From Nipponacmea schrenckii (taxonomy: Eukaryota; Mollusca; Gastropoda; Lottiidae), in NCBI GenBank assembly GCA_030562195.1, contig CM060200.1:29923023-29987022 (forward strand): a stretch of 64,000 nucleotides of DNA, given 5' to 3'. Position 1 is the stretch's first letter. The number at the start of each line of letters is the position of its first letter. The notes under the pieces were generated by a model, which had not been told where the DNA came from, did not search any database, and was given only the letters and a program-made list of their open reading frames with translations. The translations under genes and the position numbers were made by a program. Below, piece after piece: positions 23,771-37,594 of the stretch.

Positions 23771-25804
23771 AGACTGGTTGTTTCTTTCTTTTCTTTTTTT
23801 TTTTTGTATGTTTCGAAAATTGCGTAATGTCATCAACCTAGGCAATGGAAACGCCTCGTGGCTATCAAAATATATTGAGCTTCGCTTTTCGCTTACATGA
23901 TATACAAGATTGATAATATTCTATCTAATAAGAAATACCAAATAGTTCATCTAATCTCTATCTGTAGCCTATTGAGTTAAGTCGTTAATTGAATTAACAC
24001 TTTAATCAAATTTTAAACGGGTTTCCAACAAAGAAAATGTGTGTAAGGATATAAGTTTGCATAAATTCATGGATTATGATAATATTCTATTTAATAAAAA
24101 ATCGTGCATCTAATGTCCATCTGAAATCGCTTAATGACATAAAAAGTAGTCAATGGGGCCTATAGGACCTATCACAATAGAAAACGCAAGCCACGGTAAG
24201 CTAAATATTTGCCCTCACAGTTAAAAGAGACCAATTTCAGCTGTCTATATCATTTATAGATGGAAAATCAGACATTCGGACCTATAGTTTTTTAAGGGAA
24301 TCATAGAAAATCTACCCTTTTATAAATATCCCATTTAGCCTATATACGGTAAGAATAAATGAGACATCTATAACGGATATACCAGAACATTAATCAAATT
24401 CAATATTAAAGTGTGATTCTCACACGATCATCGAGAATATAATAAAATTATACAAGACTATTATCTTTAAGGCAAACCTATTAATGTGTATGTATATGTC
24501 TTAGTATTTTGAATTAATTACAAGTATTTTGTCGTCGAAACGACTGAAACTCTAATTAACGGAATAATTTATATCTTAATGGCTTCGTTGCTGTACCTTG
24601 TAAACATTCTCTTCCGAGCAAAGTGGTTTGTGCATTAGTCCAAGATCCTATCAATGAAATTATCAACAATCAAATAATTGCCAATTATTGCTTCATTATA
24701 GCCTAGTGTGAAATAATCATTATATTCATGCGTGTGATTTTCTAAAATCGCTTTTCTGTCTTTCTCTGCTGTTAAATTGGGGAAAATGATAGACTTTTTC
24801 TCTAATTGCGATACAGAGAAAGGCAAAGTTTTCTCGGCGAGTTTCTGATCATCTTTACAAGAAAATAAATTTAGCTGAACCAGAAGCAGATTCCAAATCT
24901 TCCGTTTTCTTTTGAAAGTGTTTCTTACATACTTGAAAATAGTTTGGTTTCAGATGATAAATATGTTAGAACATTGTTTTGATATATATATTTAAAAACG
25001 GTTACTTACAGAATGCAAAACAACTAGGACTAAGTATAACGCTTAAAAGTCCTAAAAAAAGTATTCCCAATGTCTCCTTGAATGTAAAATCTTTCCTCAA
25101 AACTTTCAAATCCACTTACTTCTAAATCAAAGTAGAGTTTGAAAAGATAGTTTAAAACATTCTAAAAGTCTATAATTGACATGTTATCGCTGGTAGAAGT
25201 TCCAGGCAGTCTGATAAGAGTTAAAGAAGTGTTAAGTATCGCGTGAGAGATATTTATATTGATTTATTTTTCCATCAGATCACACGGCATTGAGGAACTT
25301 TGTTAGATCTTTCAGTCGTGTTTGTAACTTAAAATTAATTTTCATTCACTTAAGAGACAAAAATCACCATAACTAACTCATCTGTAAGTTATGTTATCTA
25401 ATAGAACTCTGCTAACCAAGATTCATCCTGAAGAATTGAAAAATAGAAGTAATGAGAGATATTCTGTTAGGTTGTGTCTATCCGTTATTCCGTTACCAAA
25501 CGAACTGAGCACTTCACATGTACAGTCTATAGATGTAGATAAAACATTGTTCCTGTCCTCGTTGAATTATATTGTATTGTTAAAGTTTACTGAAGGTACA
25601 TTTTGTGTATAAACAAAGCTCATCCATTAGCATACCAAACCCACATAATTATAACTACATGTAATGATATCTGAAAGAGTATACATAAACAATAGTTCCA
25701 GTTATATTTCGTGATAAATGACTATATTATCCGAAGCTCTGAATTGTTTAGAAGTTTTGTCCCGATTTTATAAAATGGATGTATAAAATATTAAAAGATT
25801 AAAC
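23771..25804. other. non-coding, AT-rich, no recognised feature
   Basis: Only short open frames (24635-24826 minus, 25391-25612 plus) without recognisable domains, splice support or homology by eye. Confidence 0.4.
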
Positions 25805-25990
25805 CTTTAAATTAAAAACCGGATTTATCACCTGATTTTAATCTTGGTGAAAGGTTTTGAATTAAAAACTATCAGACTTTTCACCTAATTTTCACCCAGG
25901 TGAAGTTTTTTATTAGAAATAAATTGCCACCCAGGTGAAACTAATTATCACCTATGTGAAAATTATAGTTTTTTTAATTTGAACATAAAA
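25805..25990. repeat. palindromic CACC-GGTG repeat cluster 1
   Basis: Several TTCACC(N)GGTGAA-type palindromes separated by AT-rich spacers with aattaaaaact. It belongs to the family best seen at 42125-42475. Confidence 0.65.
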
Positions 25991-27500
25991 ATTGAATTAT
26001 GTCGTTTGTCAACTACTCTAAATATAATCATTTAGATCTAAATATTTCCTTTTTAAAGTTAACGTTCGTAAGAAGTCTTCTCTGAAATTGAAGAATGAAA
26101 AGGGTAGAGTAAAACACAGACACATTTTGATTATATATAACGTTGGCTACATTACCGGTCACCCACAAAATCTAGTTTCCCCAAGCACAATGTCTAACAC
26201 CTTCTTTATTGATTTGGCCATTATTATATATTATAGATCAGTTGATTATCCTCACTTGACTACCCAGACTAAAATAATGAGGCCATTTTTCACTCAAATT
26301 TACTACCGCTTATCTAATAAATAATAAAAAAGAGTTAGAAATTGCATTTTGAAAGAAATCATTTTCAAGATTGTCCCTCCGGTGCATTTTATTGGATTTC
26401 TCGTATTTAATGGAGGGAAAATGAAATTTATGAGACCTAGTCACATTTTATTTTTACTTTGATTACCCTATCATTTCCGGCATTAGACGAAGTTGAGGAA
26501 GTAATTGAACTTTATAGAAAAAAGGTTACAGACTAAAACAATAAGCCGTCTTACTGTCAGTAAATACAAAAATTGAGTTTAATATAGAGATTAACAATGA
26601 ACTGCGATATAATAGAACCGATGTAATAGTCTGGAATTCTCAACTGCATCCATTACCTGGATTTAAGCTTTGGAGTAGGCCAACACATTTATTAATTAGT
26701 TAATGAATGAACCTTATTCTTTTGAATTTAATTTTATATAGCCTACAAATACATATAAGTTTGGTTTGTCCAAGGGCAAATAAATATAAGAAAACTATTC
26801 TAGGCCGAGTCCATGCATAATATTATGATATTATACAATATCAATTAAAGGCTAGTGTGTACTTAGTTATAGTGTCTGAGTAGCCCATTTTCCAACATGC
26901 GCACAGGGAATCAAAACAAACAATTTAAATTATCCCATTGCTTGGAAATCGATGTATCAATATATCGATTTCCATGCTGTGTTTTCGTATCGGTTTTCTT
27001 TTTTTTTTCGACGTCTCAATAAAAAACAACTGAAATATATAGAGCATTTACATTTGGACCAAACATTTCTAAATCAAAAATGAATATCTGGAACCAAATT
27101 TTTGCTAGAATGGAAGTGAGTTGTTGCATAATGTGCAAAATCGCATCGCGTCTGTAGAGTTTATTTATGGACCGATTAAGTTCAAGTTTTCTTTATTTTA
27201 TTTTATTTTTTGGTAAGAAGATCATCAGTTTTTTCACCACTTCCGGTCTCAGCAAGAAGAGCTTCAATTTTTTGGCAAGGCCTTCAACAAAAACAGAAAA
27301 TACCTGTCGATGAGCTACAATTTCGGAAGTTGATATTTTTGACCCAATATCAGTATATCTTTTGATAGCATAGGTCAAGGTCATTGTACATTGAAAATTC
27401 TAAGGTCTTTTTGAAGCCCAAGGTCACGAGATAGAGATTTTAAATTTTAAAAAAATTCAAACGTTAAATCGTATCTAAAAATAATTTATATTCTAATATG
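25991..27500. other. non-coding, no recognised gene
   Basis: Contains a small hairpin GGAAATCGAT...ATCGATTTCC near 26944-26973 and otherwise AT-rich sequence. Confidence 0.4.
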
Positions 27501-30206
27501 ATAGAATTTGCCCCTTCTGATAGTTTTAAGCATCCATGCTAGATTTTTGGTATATATATATTTCTTATTTCACACGCCACATCAAAAAACAAATATGGCT
27601 TTCGTCCCCTCTGACCTCATAGGAATCTGATCTTAACCTAATCAGAAACTTTATGATAGCCTCTGATAGCTAGTTGACATGTATGGCATAGGGTATAGGG
27701 GAGAGTCAGAAAAATTAAGCAACAAAAATTTGGGATTTTCCGCACCTTCGCGTGTGTGGAGGTTTTAAACATATTTCTTATTCATAACTGCATGTTGTTT
27801 TTCGAAGCTATTATAGTGAGCATAGTTCCAAATCCCAAAAACAACTCAACCATTTCCACTATAAGAATATGACCCTTATTAGATATATCATTGCGCAAAT
27901 ATGTAATAAAATCAGTTTCGCCATTTTCCATGACGTATCGTATCATAGTCTCAGAAAAGGTGCTTGTTCACAGCTCTAGTTCAATCTAGTTATATCTACG
28001 TTTTTATTCCATACATTTTACTTGTTTATGTCAATTCCTTTCGGCAGGACAATAAAATCAAAGTGTCATATAATATGTTAAATATTACAAACATAACAAA
28101 TACCCAATACTCTTCTTCATAAAAATTGTTCTGCTAATTATCTGTGGAGAAATTTATAATGAGAAAAGTCGAAATAAGAAATTCCTCTATTAATGGGAAG
28201 TGGCCTCAAGGTGTTTTGTAAAAGATGGATATTATAAATGGTTGATAGGAGTTTAGCATCGGTATATGATCCTATCTCCCACTGTCATTTCGTTTCTCCA
28301 TTAAAAATCAATACCCCAGAGTACCATTGGAAGAAATTGAACCAGAGTGAAAAATATTTATTTACTTTATTCTTTGATATCTTGTCAAATAGACAATTTA
28401 TTTCAAAACAAATTTATGATTAATCAAAATGATTGATATCCTGAATTGTCATTGATTACTGATTAGTCCGAACAGTCTTTCGCTCGGGATCTTAAAGGGG
28501 CAGGGCAGTATGAAAATTCTTATTAATAAAAACGTAACATATACTTGAAATTTAAAAGAAAAAAGTTATGAACTTCTAGTAGGTATTGGGGATTGACATA
28601 TATATAGCAACATCATCTATTCTTGAGTTTTATGGGTTTTTTTTGCGTTTCAGAAATAAACTGCAAGATATCTTTAGATAAAACTTTCAGATATTATTAG
28701 TGTTTGTAATTTACGATCTTTCAAGGTCTTATTTTCACGTTCACATATATTATAAATTGTTTGACTTGAACATATTTCATTTCTGAAATGTCTTGAGCAT
28801 CCTGACAGTTTAAAGATCCCTGTCAAGCGCTATATGTATTTCGAAATATGTGTCAAAGCACTGGGAGCAAAATCTTGAATGACTTGATGAAGTCTGTTTG
28901 TCTCGGTTTTTGCATTGACCCAGTATTTTGACACCAGTATAATTATGTCTCGTCTGGGGACTTATTTAATATAAATATAAATAAGAAATATCTAATAAAC
29001 TGTCATATTAATACAGCCGCAAATCATATAACATTTTGAATTCTGGTTCAGCGGCTATTTTAAAATATAGGTATAGTGTCCTGTTATACCTGGGTCAATT
29101 TGCTTATAAAACTGTTAGGGGGTCGATTTTTGGGCATGTCTGGTGTACATAATGGAGCGGGATATATTTCCATTTTTTTTTTATTCAGCAATCGACATTT
29201 TTAAAAATATAAATATTTTTTATAGGACAAAATACATCAGAAGGGCAGGTAGTCTGTGTTAAGTCGGTTAACTCACCGGTTACCCACTTCTGTGAGTCAA
29301 TATCTACTCCTAGACAAGTCATTTAAAGAGGCCCAGGCTTTATTTGTTTCGGACAGCCTCAAACACATGAAATCTTTTGGTTAGCTAATCAGAAATAGTC
29401 TACAGAGATTACCTTTGAAATTTGAGCCTTCAAATCCATGTGTATCCATAATTATCCGTGTTTGAAAAATCATAATGACTTAAAGAGGCCCAGGCTTGAT
29501 TTTTAGGCGTCGTTTTGGGCCTGTGTTACCTTTAAACAGTCCTCAGAAATACTCAAGCTCTAAGAAAATCGCAAAATACCTTGAAATATACCTCAAACAA
29601 AAAATTTCCCTTTTCATTTTTTTCCGTGCTTTTCGCGGTTGGTCTCCAGTCAGTCTGAAAATTGTGTGTCCTGTGGACAATGTCTACAATTGAAAATGCG
29701 TTGTAGTCATTTATATAGATGACCGCTATTGTATGACGGGAAGGATAACTCTTTGATTATCTAGACGAACCGTTTTCCAATATGGCGGGACGTTCGTAAT
29801 TTTTTGTTTGAGGCATATTTCAAGGTATTTTGCGATTTTCTCAGAGCTTGAATATTTCTTATGACTTTTTAAATGTAACAAAGGCACAAAACGACACCTA
29901 AAAATCAAGCCTGGGCCCCTTAAAATGGGTCCAAAACGATTTTCTTACTAATTTTTCTGTTGTTCTAATGTTATGAATATAAAACTTTGTTTTTCTGACT
30001 CTCCCCTAGTCATACCTGTCCAAAAAGCTATCCGAGTCTATCAGAAAGTTTCGAACTAGGTTAAGCTCAGATCCTAATGCTGGCGTCCCTATGAGGTCAG
30101 AGGGGACGAAAGCCATATTTGTTTTTTGATGTGGCGTTTGAAATAAATATATTAATAGGCAAAAATCTAGCATGGATGCTTAAAATTAGAAGGGGGCAAA
30201 TTCTAT
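27501..30206. mobile_element. 2.7-kb structure bounded by about 230-bp inverted repeats
   Basis: Left arm 27501-27727 (ATAGAATTTGCCCC...TTTTAAGCATCCATGCTAG...GGACGAAAGCC in inverted sense) is mirrored at 29992-30206. The arms also carry the CTGATAGCTA and GGGGAGAGTCAGAAAAA blocks of the 16930-17364 MITE. Inside there is no transposase, only short open frames such as 28238-28423. It may be one non-autonomous element or two opposed insertions of the same MITE family; divergence is moderate. Confidence 0.5.
29475..29930. mobile_element. small foldback/MITE nested inside the 2.7-kb structure
   Basis: 29475-29615 (TTAAAGAGGCCCAGGCTTGA...) is mirrored at 29795-29930 (TCAAGCCTGGGCCCCTTAA), leaving a loop of about 180 bp. 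A solo copy of the outer end occurs at 29321-29340. It is a dead non-coding repeat. Confidence 0.65.
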
Positions 30207-30839
30207 GAGATGAACTGAAACTGGCGTAGACTGGAGAGAGGCAGTTGGTTTTGCTCTCATGGTGCAAGAATGAAACTAAAACGAAGTTAAATTGGGTGAG
30301 ATAGATATCCGTTATTATGCTATAATGCATTAGATCATTTTTCATAATTAAATAGTTTTAATGATTTATCGACAGGAATTAGTTACTAGTATGACATTAG
30401 TTATGTCCACTGATGAAAATATATTATTAATGAATTTTTTGTTCATTCTACGAGATAGTATGCCTTTAAATTGTTATAAAGAAGTATTTAACTGGAGCGG
30501 AATCGGTATATCTAGAGTGATCAGGGATCAAAGCATTCGGTTACCGCTCGGCTACTTCCGTAAATTCCGTAAAAATTCCAGTTTGGCAAATATAGACAAA
30601 AATACCGTGTGAGATCAAAGTTCATGTTATTATTATCCAAGGAGAACAATTATAATGGGAAATACTTGTACTTGTTGCTTGGCATTGATTTTAATGGATG
30701 TCAAGCCTTAATTGTTTTCGTTGTCATTTTTGCTGGAAGCTCTTTAGCTGAATTCGGAAATGGTATAGTATTTCTGTTTTGACCTGGAATCGAAAATGAA
30801 TATCTTAAACTAGATTTGTGCTATAGATCAGAAATGAGC
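30207..30839. other. non-coding spacer
   Basis: A short open frame (30361-30612) shows no recognisable domain. Nothing else is seen. Confidence 0.35.
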
Positions 30840-31640
30840 TATATTGTATAATGTGTAATAAGCTACAATTTTCTATGGATTTTAATGAAACATGGTGGGT
30901 GCATTGGAATAGATAAGATGTCGGTCAAGTTCGATTTTGACGATTTTTCGATGAATAGTTTTGAGTTTTGCCAAAGCCTCTATATTTGTTATAGACACAA
31001 TAGAAGCTACAGTTTTCAATGGGTTCGAATGAAATTTGGTGTGAGCATTAGAATTAATAAGATTTTATACGCCCACAAATTTATTTGGGGGCGTATATTG
31101 TTATCATCTGTCTGTCGGTCTGTTCTTATTTGTTTGTGCTCACTCTACAGGCTACGGATTCTTTTGATTTTTTTGCATGGGTCAGTGGCATTATGAAGAT
31201 GATCCCTATCGATTTTCGTGATGTTCCGATAATTTTTCACCGAAATATTGCGCATGACTTAGCGTTTTTCACTCCATTAGATATAGGGTGTAACTCGTGC
31301 TCACTCTACATGAGTGAAATGAACAGTTTTTGGAGTTATTGCCTTTGATTTCGTCAAAATTTTATTGTTGATGCAATAAAACCTACAATTTGAAGTGGAT
31401 TTTGATGAAACTTGGTGTGCGTATTGGAATTGATAAGACGGTCATGTTTGAATTTGACAATTTTTTAATGAGCAGTTTGAGTTATTGCACTTGACATATT
31501 CAAATCACGTCAAAATTTTATTGTGAATGCAAAAGAAGCTACAATTTTCAATGGATTTGGATGAAAGTTTGTGTGAGCATTGACATTTATAAGACCGCAG
31601 TCAAGTTTAGATTTTTATACATTGAAATGAAACTAGATGC
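30840..31640 (+). mobile_element. Helentron-like repeat relics, 5' end at 31061
   Basis: Units with gatgaaacttggtgtg... recur through the stretch. A family start TATACGCCCACA followed by its internal inverse GGGGGCGTATATTG lies at 31061-31096. No 3' hairpin end is found, so the copy is incomplete. Confidence 0.5.
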
Positions 31641-32339
31641 TGTATATAATACCACAAAGGGATACTGCATATTAGAATGAACATAAAATTGAAAAGTGTT
31701 AAAGTTATAATAATAATAATAATAAACTCTTTATTTTACATGGGTCAGAATTAGGCCAAATACACAAGGACATGGTCCTGTCTCACATTCAGCCCATGGG
31801 GCAATACATTGGAAAAAAAAAATAAGAGCATTATATCATCACTAAATATACCCTCTGAAATAAATAACATAATATTATTAATTATCCACAAAAAATGCAT
31901 TTGATTATTGAAAATCCTTTATACATTGATTAAGAGTGTTACAAAAATGACTTAGTTTGGTGAATTTTCCAAATTTTATGACACCAGTTAGGTTCACTGA
32001 TGAATATATACTCATAATGACCATTCTTAAGAACTAAAGATGTTTTAGTTACTGGAGTAGGAACTTTTATAATTTGTTTTAAACTATATAAAGATAAATG
32101 GATATAATTGATAAAAGCGTGAAATAGAAAGTCACACCTCTGCCACTTACCTTATGTATATTATTCTCTAAGAAAACGGTTCATTTCATCTATTTATCGC
32201 CTGAATTTGTCATTATCATTGTTTATGAACCTGATTTCACTTTAAATTTATTTGTTTTCTATTTCAACGTCGAAAAGTCAGCCATTGTTGCAATCAGGGC
32301 CACCACAAATATTAATTTTAGTTACGTCCCTTTTAAGTG
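31641..32339. other. non-coding; AAT microsatellite with a repeat-like tail
   Basis: A short (AAT)n tract near 31709-31726 leads into AAACTCTTTATTT and a sequence of dispersed-repeat character, possibly the 3' end of a retroposon in reverse sense. The remainder is featureless. Confidence 0.35.
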
Positions 32340-33060
32340 ACTGGATGTCAGAGACTAACAAGGGCCTATATAAGGAACCGCGCGAAATACAATCTTCGCT
32401 CATTTGGCCTTAGTCATTGAGCCTTGTCGGATCTTAAGCCTAGCTTACCTGGAAATAATCAGTAGCAAACGGTTGCAAAAGGGAATTGGAATCATGTCCA
32501 AAATAGTATGTGTATTTTAGGAGAACCGGGTGTCTAGGAACTAAGAACCTTAACCGTTTAACGGTTGTTCTAGTTGACATTAAAACCGATCTATGTTCTT
32601 GAAAACTAATAGCCTAATTCAGTACCTCACTGTAACCCTTCTGGTAGATGAAGTTCCAAATAACCGGCGCATGCTCATATAGTAAACGATACACAAGGTT
32701 TACTGGAATATTCGCGGTTCCAAATTAATGCAGTATTCATTCATAGACTCTGGTTATAAACATCCACAAACTCAATCTAAAAAAAAAGACTTGAATTGCT
32801 TGTCATCAAAATCAAAAAGCTATTGCATAACGGTTTTGTAACCGGTAGTGTTAGAACCGGTAAAAAAGAATAATTAATATAATCTTAACCACAGATGGTT
32901 GCATAACCAGTGGTTTAAGAACCGGTGGATAAGTAGCTACCGACGGTTGCCTAACCGGTGGTTGCATAACCGGGGAGAATAATTATTCTTTATCTATTAA
33001 GACGGTTGTTCAGCTGCAGACGGTTGCAAACCGGTATGTAGAACGATTGAACTACAATTA
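32340..33060. repeat. cluster of ACCGG / CGGTT motifs downstream of a TATA-like box
   Basis: TATATAA lies at 32367-32373. From 32468 to 33040 about twenty copies of AACCGG, ACGGTT or their complements occur, many as paired half-sites such as CGGTTGC...AACCGG. The density is far above that of neighbouring sequence. The half-site resembles the Myb recognition sequence (C/T)AAC(G/T)G. Whether this is an LTR, a regulatory block or a satellite cannot be decided here. Confidence 0.4.
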
Positions 33061-34106
33061 ATTCTAGTGCTTAGGAATCTCTTATGAATGCTTTTGTCTT
33101 ATCCATGTTTTCACAGGTTTCTAATTGATTATTGTAAATTATACCATTATACTATTGATTGTAAATATTCTTTTGTTATTGAATATATAAAGATGTTATT
33201 GTTATAGAGTAATTGTTCTTATTTCTCAACCAGTCAAAGTATCTAGTCAGTAGACGAACTCTCTATTGTGCACGCCGTTTTCCTGACTACGGCGGTTCGC
33301 AACATCATGCTAAGACGCAGTATCCACTTAAACTTCAAACAAAAAACCACAGATTCACACATTGCCTTTTGAACTAAAAGCGGCCGAGGGAACACCAAGC
33401 GAAAGGTAGTACGGCCAAGCAACAAGCAAAGTACTCAGCTCTAGTTTCTTTTTAAATGTAAATTTCGTGGAAGCGCTGGAAACTTATGTCTCAATTTTAC
33501 GTTGACCCCAATAGCTTTGAAATATCTTGTAGAAAACATATCCTAGTATCAAGTAGAATCTTTACGACCCAAGCACATCAATTATTCTAAGTAGGTCGAG
33601 CTGGTATGTTGTCATATTGCAAATACCAAAGAGGCCATCGAAGCCACAACATTAATCCATTCAGATGTCATCATTTTCCTCGGTAAATAAACAGAAATTG
33701 AACCTTCATCCAGGACTATACGATAATAAATCATTACATAGAACCGTCTCATTTCCCCCATATGAACCAATTACACGATAATAGTTTCTATAAAATAAGT
33801 AGGCCATGACACCCAACAGACAAGACTACAGAGGACTCTTAAAGGTATAAGAAAATCATTACGGTTTTTATTTCCTAGATATTTCAATGGCTTTTTTATT
33901 GACATCTCTTATTCATATTGATTTTACTGTAAAAATTCATTAGTGATATCATTATTATCTATAGTAGGCTTATCTTGTTGCTGTTCAACAATATGAAAGC
34001 CGCCCACAACGATGATTGAATGAACATCTTCAAAGTCAAAAAGGATATATTCAACATGTTAAGTTATTATTTATCATATGAACAGCTAATTTGAGGTAGT
34101 TATTTT
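33061..34106. other. non-coding, no recognised gene
   Basis: AT-rich with a somewhat more GC-rich part at 33240-33430 that has no recognisable coding content. Confidence 0.35.
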
Positions 34107-34114
34107 GTAAAACT

Positions 34115-34530
34115 ATTCCCATTTCGCCCCTTGACCATTTCGCCCCTTTCCCATTTCGCCCCTTCCCAATACGCCCCTTTCCCGTTTTGCCCCTTTCCCA
34201 TATCACCCCTTTTTCAGTTCGCCCCTTTCCCATTTCGCCCCTTCCGACTTCGCCCCTTCCCATTTCGCCCCTTTCCCATTTCGCCCCTTCCGACTTCGTA
34301 ACTTCCCATTTCGCCCCTTGCCCATTTTCCCCTTTCCCATTTCGCCCCCTTCCCATTTCGCCCCTTCCGACATCGCCCCTTCCCATTTCGCCCCTTTCTC
34401 ATTTTGCCCCTTCCCATTTCGCCCCCTATTCCCATATCATAAGTTCCCTATTTTGCCCCTTCCCATTTCGCCCTTTCCCACTTCGCCCCTTCCCATTTCG
34501 CCCCTTCCCATTTCGCCCCCCCCCCCCACC
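34115..34530. repeat. minisatellite array, C-rich 14-bp unit (MULE 2)
   Basis: About 28 imperfect units of TTCGCCCCTTCCCA, the longest array in the window. The Pro/Arg-rich and Gly/Lys-rich frames on both strands are translation artefacts. Confidence 0.85.
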
Positions 34531-35125
34531 TTCTGCTTTTAGAACACTAATACCCACTTAATCCGGATTCGAATTATGGCCAAAGCTGTTATCGCATAAG
34601 GCTATGTTTCCCGTTTTCTGAGGGGCTGACAATGAAAGTGACTTTTCTTGCGGATGAAATGAAACCAAGGTCCAGTGTGCATCAAATTTTGGTAGCGCTC
34701 AATAAAAATGTAAATTGGACCACCCCTACCTTGGCAAAATTTCCAACATAGCACTCCTAACCAGAAACAAAAAAGGCAATCAGGTGGTGAGTTGACAATA
34801 AACCTAATTTCCATTTACTTCGCTTGGTCGTGGGACAGTATTCTTACAAGTTCTCAAAGGAGATAAATTCTTCATGTAACATTAGTTTATTAAAATCAAG
34901 GAGTTAAATAACATTTTGTTATCATTACACAAATACTTGTCAATCTTTCAAGAGAATAAAAAAATAAAGCAAAACAAAAATATGGAAAATTAAGCTTGCA
35001 CTGTTGCATTACCCGTAAGTTTCATTTTCAAACCTAAGCAAATAAAAAATGAAAAATGAGTACCACGTAAAATGTTCAAACATCATTCGCATTTAGTTTA
35101 CTTGTAATAATCCAGTTAAACAAGT

Positions 35126-36320
35126 CTACAACAAGTGAGATACGGCATCCACATAATTAATCAAATCTCTCTGTCCATTTTGGTATTGGAGCTTCAACTT
35201 ACTCAGGCGATCGTCGACCCTCACATATGCTAAGCGCCTCGGATTAGGCATCCCACCGGCTTGCAGTCTTTGCAGTTTTCCTCGTTGGAACAATTCTTCC
35301 TTTCTCAGCCAAAAGAGGAACTCCCAGATGTTTGGGTGAGCTTTTCCAAGGTATAGATTAACCTTATGATGCCAACCTTCTAATGCGTTGTTGGTTCTTG
35401 ACTCAGTAATGCGGTCATACTGGTTCCAAATATCCCTCCCGAATCTTGCTCTATCGCCAACCCACGTGTTTTCAACATAATCCTGAAACATCGGTGTCTC
35501 AGGATTCGCTGGGGCATCGTGCATGATGTTTTGCCATACTAAGTCTACTTGGTCTGGTGGTAAAAGAGGAAGTGCTGAGGTTCTGCGTACCATTCGTCGC
35601 AAAGGACTTCTCAAGTCTGCTGCTCGGTATTCCGCTGCAGGACCCACACGCTGAATATATCTATGAATACATTGTCCATAATGAAATAGACATCCTTTGA
35701 TGGCGCTTCTTGGCAGTAGCTGTTGATAAGCTTGAATTGATGCTGCTTCGAAGTCCGTCATGATAGTGTCTGGACCGAACTGCACATAATTATCCACTGC
35801 AGCTGCTTGGATAAGGACAATGAATCTCGCGTAGGTTTCCTCAGTTTTATTTGGCCGAAGACCATAGAGCAGAGGAAACATCTGTCCCAACACTTTGGCA
35901 TGGACTGTATAAAGTTGAGCAAACAGTCTTGGAGCAGCAAAAAATGTCCCGTCCATGTAGACGGTGTTCGCTCTGCAAATTTGCAACAAGCCTTCAACGC
36001 TTCCGAATATTATGAGTTTTTCCGCTTCTCCGTTGTTGGCAAGGACAAAGTTCTGGTGGTCCGCAGTCTGGGTCCCTCCAGGACGATATCTTCTCTTCTC
36101 TGTGGCAGTATTGGAAATCTCTTTGCACGTGTCCGATATACTGATGAGGAGCATCCTTGAAAATTTGGAAGAAAGGCAGCAACTTCATCAGCCACACCCC
36201 CTTGCTGAACTGCAGCGACCTCTTCCTGGTATATGCGTGGTATTGGCGTCAACCCTTCTGAGGCTCTTCGTTTGACTCAAGTGACTATTTTCCTAGCTGC
36301 AATCATCGCTGCAATTTGTT
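35126..36320 (-). pseudogene. MULE transposase core, copy 2 (long open frame with one upstream frameshift)
   Basis: 35126-36154 on the minus strand is open for 342 residues: YMDGTFFAAP (about 66-75), MTDFEA, HYGQCIH, then TNNALEGWHHK and a C-terminal helical region ending at 35126. The three acidic positions (DG, TDFE, LEG) fit a DDE core of the Mutator type. Upstream, the frame of 36010-36252 carries the linker (PIPRIYQEEVAAVQ), so a frameshift near 36150 separates it from the core. Protein identity to copy 1 is high where both are readable. It may be an immobile but recently active family member. Confidence 0.75.
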
Positions 36321-36961
36321 CATGATTATGGTCAGTCAGATGAACTAACCTGAAATAAAAGAGCATTGTTTGAGTTTCTTCAGTCTAAGAACAGGGATTA
36401 TCAAATAGAATAACAAGATAGGGCTCATTTTCAAACCCTTTTTTGAGAGATTCAATGCAGTGCAGCTGTACGATCGCACACGTGACTTAATTGGCTGATA
36501 CAATTTTTTTTTTTTTTTTTTTTTTTGAGTATGGAATTTAATTTGGCAAAACTAGATAATAAATCAGGCGACTACAACTAAATACATGGCCCAGAAGTTT
36601 TTGTGAAAGGGTCCGACCAAAACACGACAGGCATGGTATCCTGTGCCCCCCTCCCCCTCTACAAATGGTCAAGCCGGGTTAAGTTGAGTGTCTGTTATAG
36701 ATGTAAAAAAGGCACAACTTCGCATCCGAGACCTTGTAAGTCCCAAAATGTTCGCACTATTCTAAAAATGTACTGTCAAATGTACATGTACTTGTAATTC
36801 ACAGTAGCGTCGTCACAAAGGGGCATACGTAGCGAATTTTATCGGTTGGACATTTTCGTCATTCATATCATAAATCCTGCGAAAGCCACCGGTCCACCTC
36901 CCCCCCCCCCTCTCCGCATTGGAAAAGCGGTCTGCGCCCCTGTAGTAGAGATGTTTTATAT

Positions 36962-37219
36962 TTACCTGTTAGCAGCATCAGTGTGGGCCCGGGCTTTGCA
37001 ATTTTCTTTTGCACATTTCCAATACCTTTTTTCGCCCTGTAGTTTGTGAAACCGAAATTTATACTTCTGGTCCACAACAAGGCAATCACCTCCCCAGTTT
37101 GTATCGATAAACTCTATACGGTTCTCCATCAAGTCTTGTAAGTATATCTGTCTGCCCGCTTTAATACTCCAGTTCCAATGAACCGATCTGCTTGAACACA
37201 ATGTGTTAATTAAATGCAA
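36962..37219 (-). pseudogene. FLYWCH-type zinc finger segment of MULE 2
   Basis: 85 residues with GGDCLVVDQKYKF, KRYWKC and CKARAHTD, matching the FLYWCH pattern (aromatic core, YW, C-x4-C, H). The frame ends AACAG|GTAAAT, a plausible donor; a tttcag acceptor before the core segment at about 36345 (minus strand) would splice finger to core. FLYWCH fingers on MULE transposases are thought to bind the element ends. Confidence 0.65.
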
Positions 37220-37594
37220 CGGCTAAAGTATTAATTCGGATGTTCCGAATTTCTCGTGCAATTGTGGTTTCTCTTTTGGATATCATCACCATTTTTTGTT
37301 TTGCTTGTCTTTTATATTATGATCAAAGAATAACATTGTTGTTCAATATAATCATTATACAAAATAAATCTAGATATTGACTCGTAGCACCAACAAAGAT
37401 TAAAGGGGCAGTATGCAAAATGTTTAATTTCAAAAACTGTGTAAATTATACTTCTATATTTCTAAAATAGGCTTTTTATTTCTATGTAGCCTGAATTAGT
37501 TTTAAATAGGTTAATAAAAACGGAGCGTTTAACTTATTTGTGTATAATCCTTTTGTCATAATGCAATTGGTTTTAAGCATGGAATGGGAATTAA

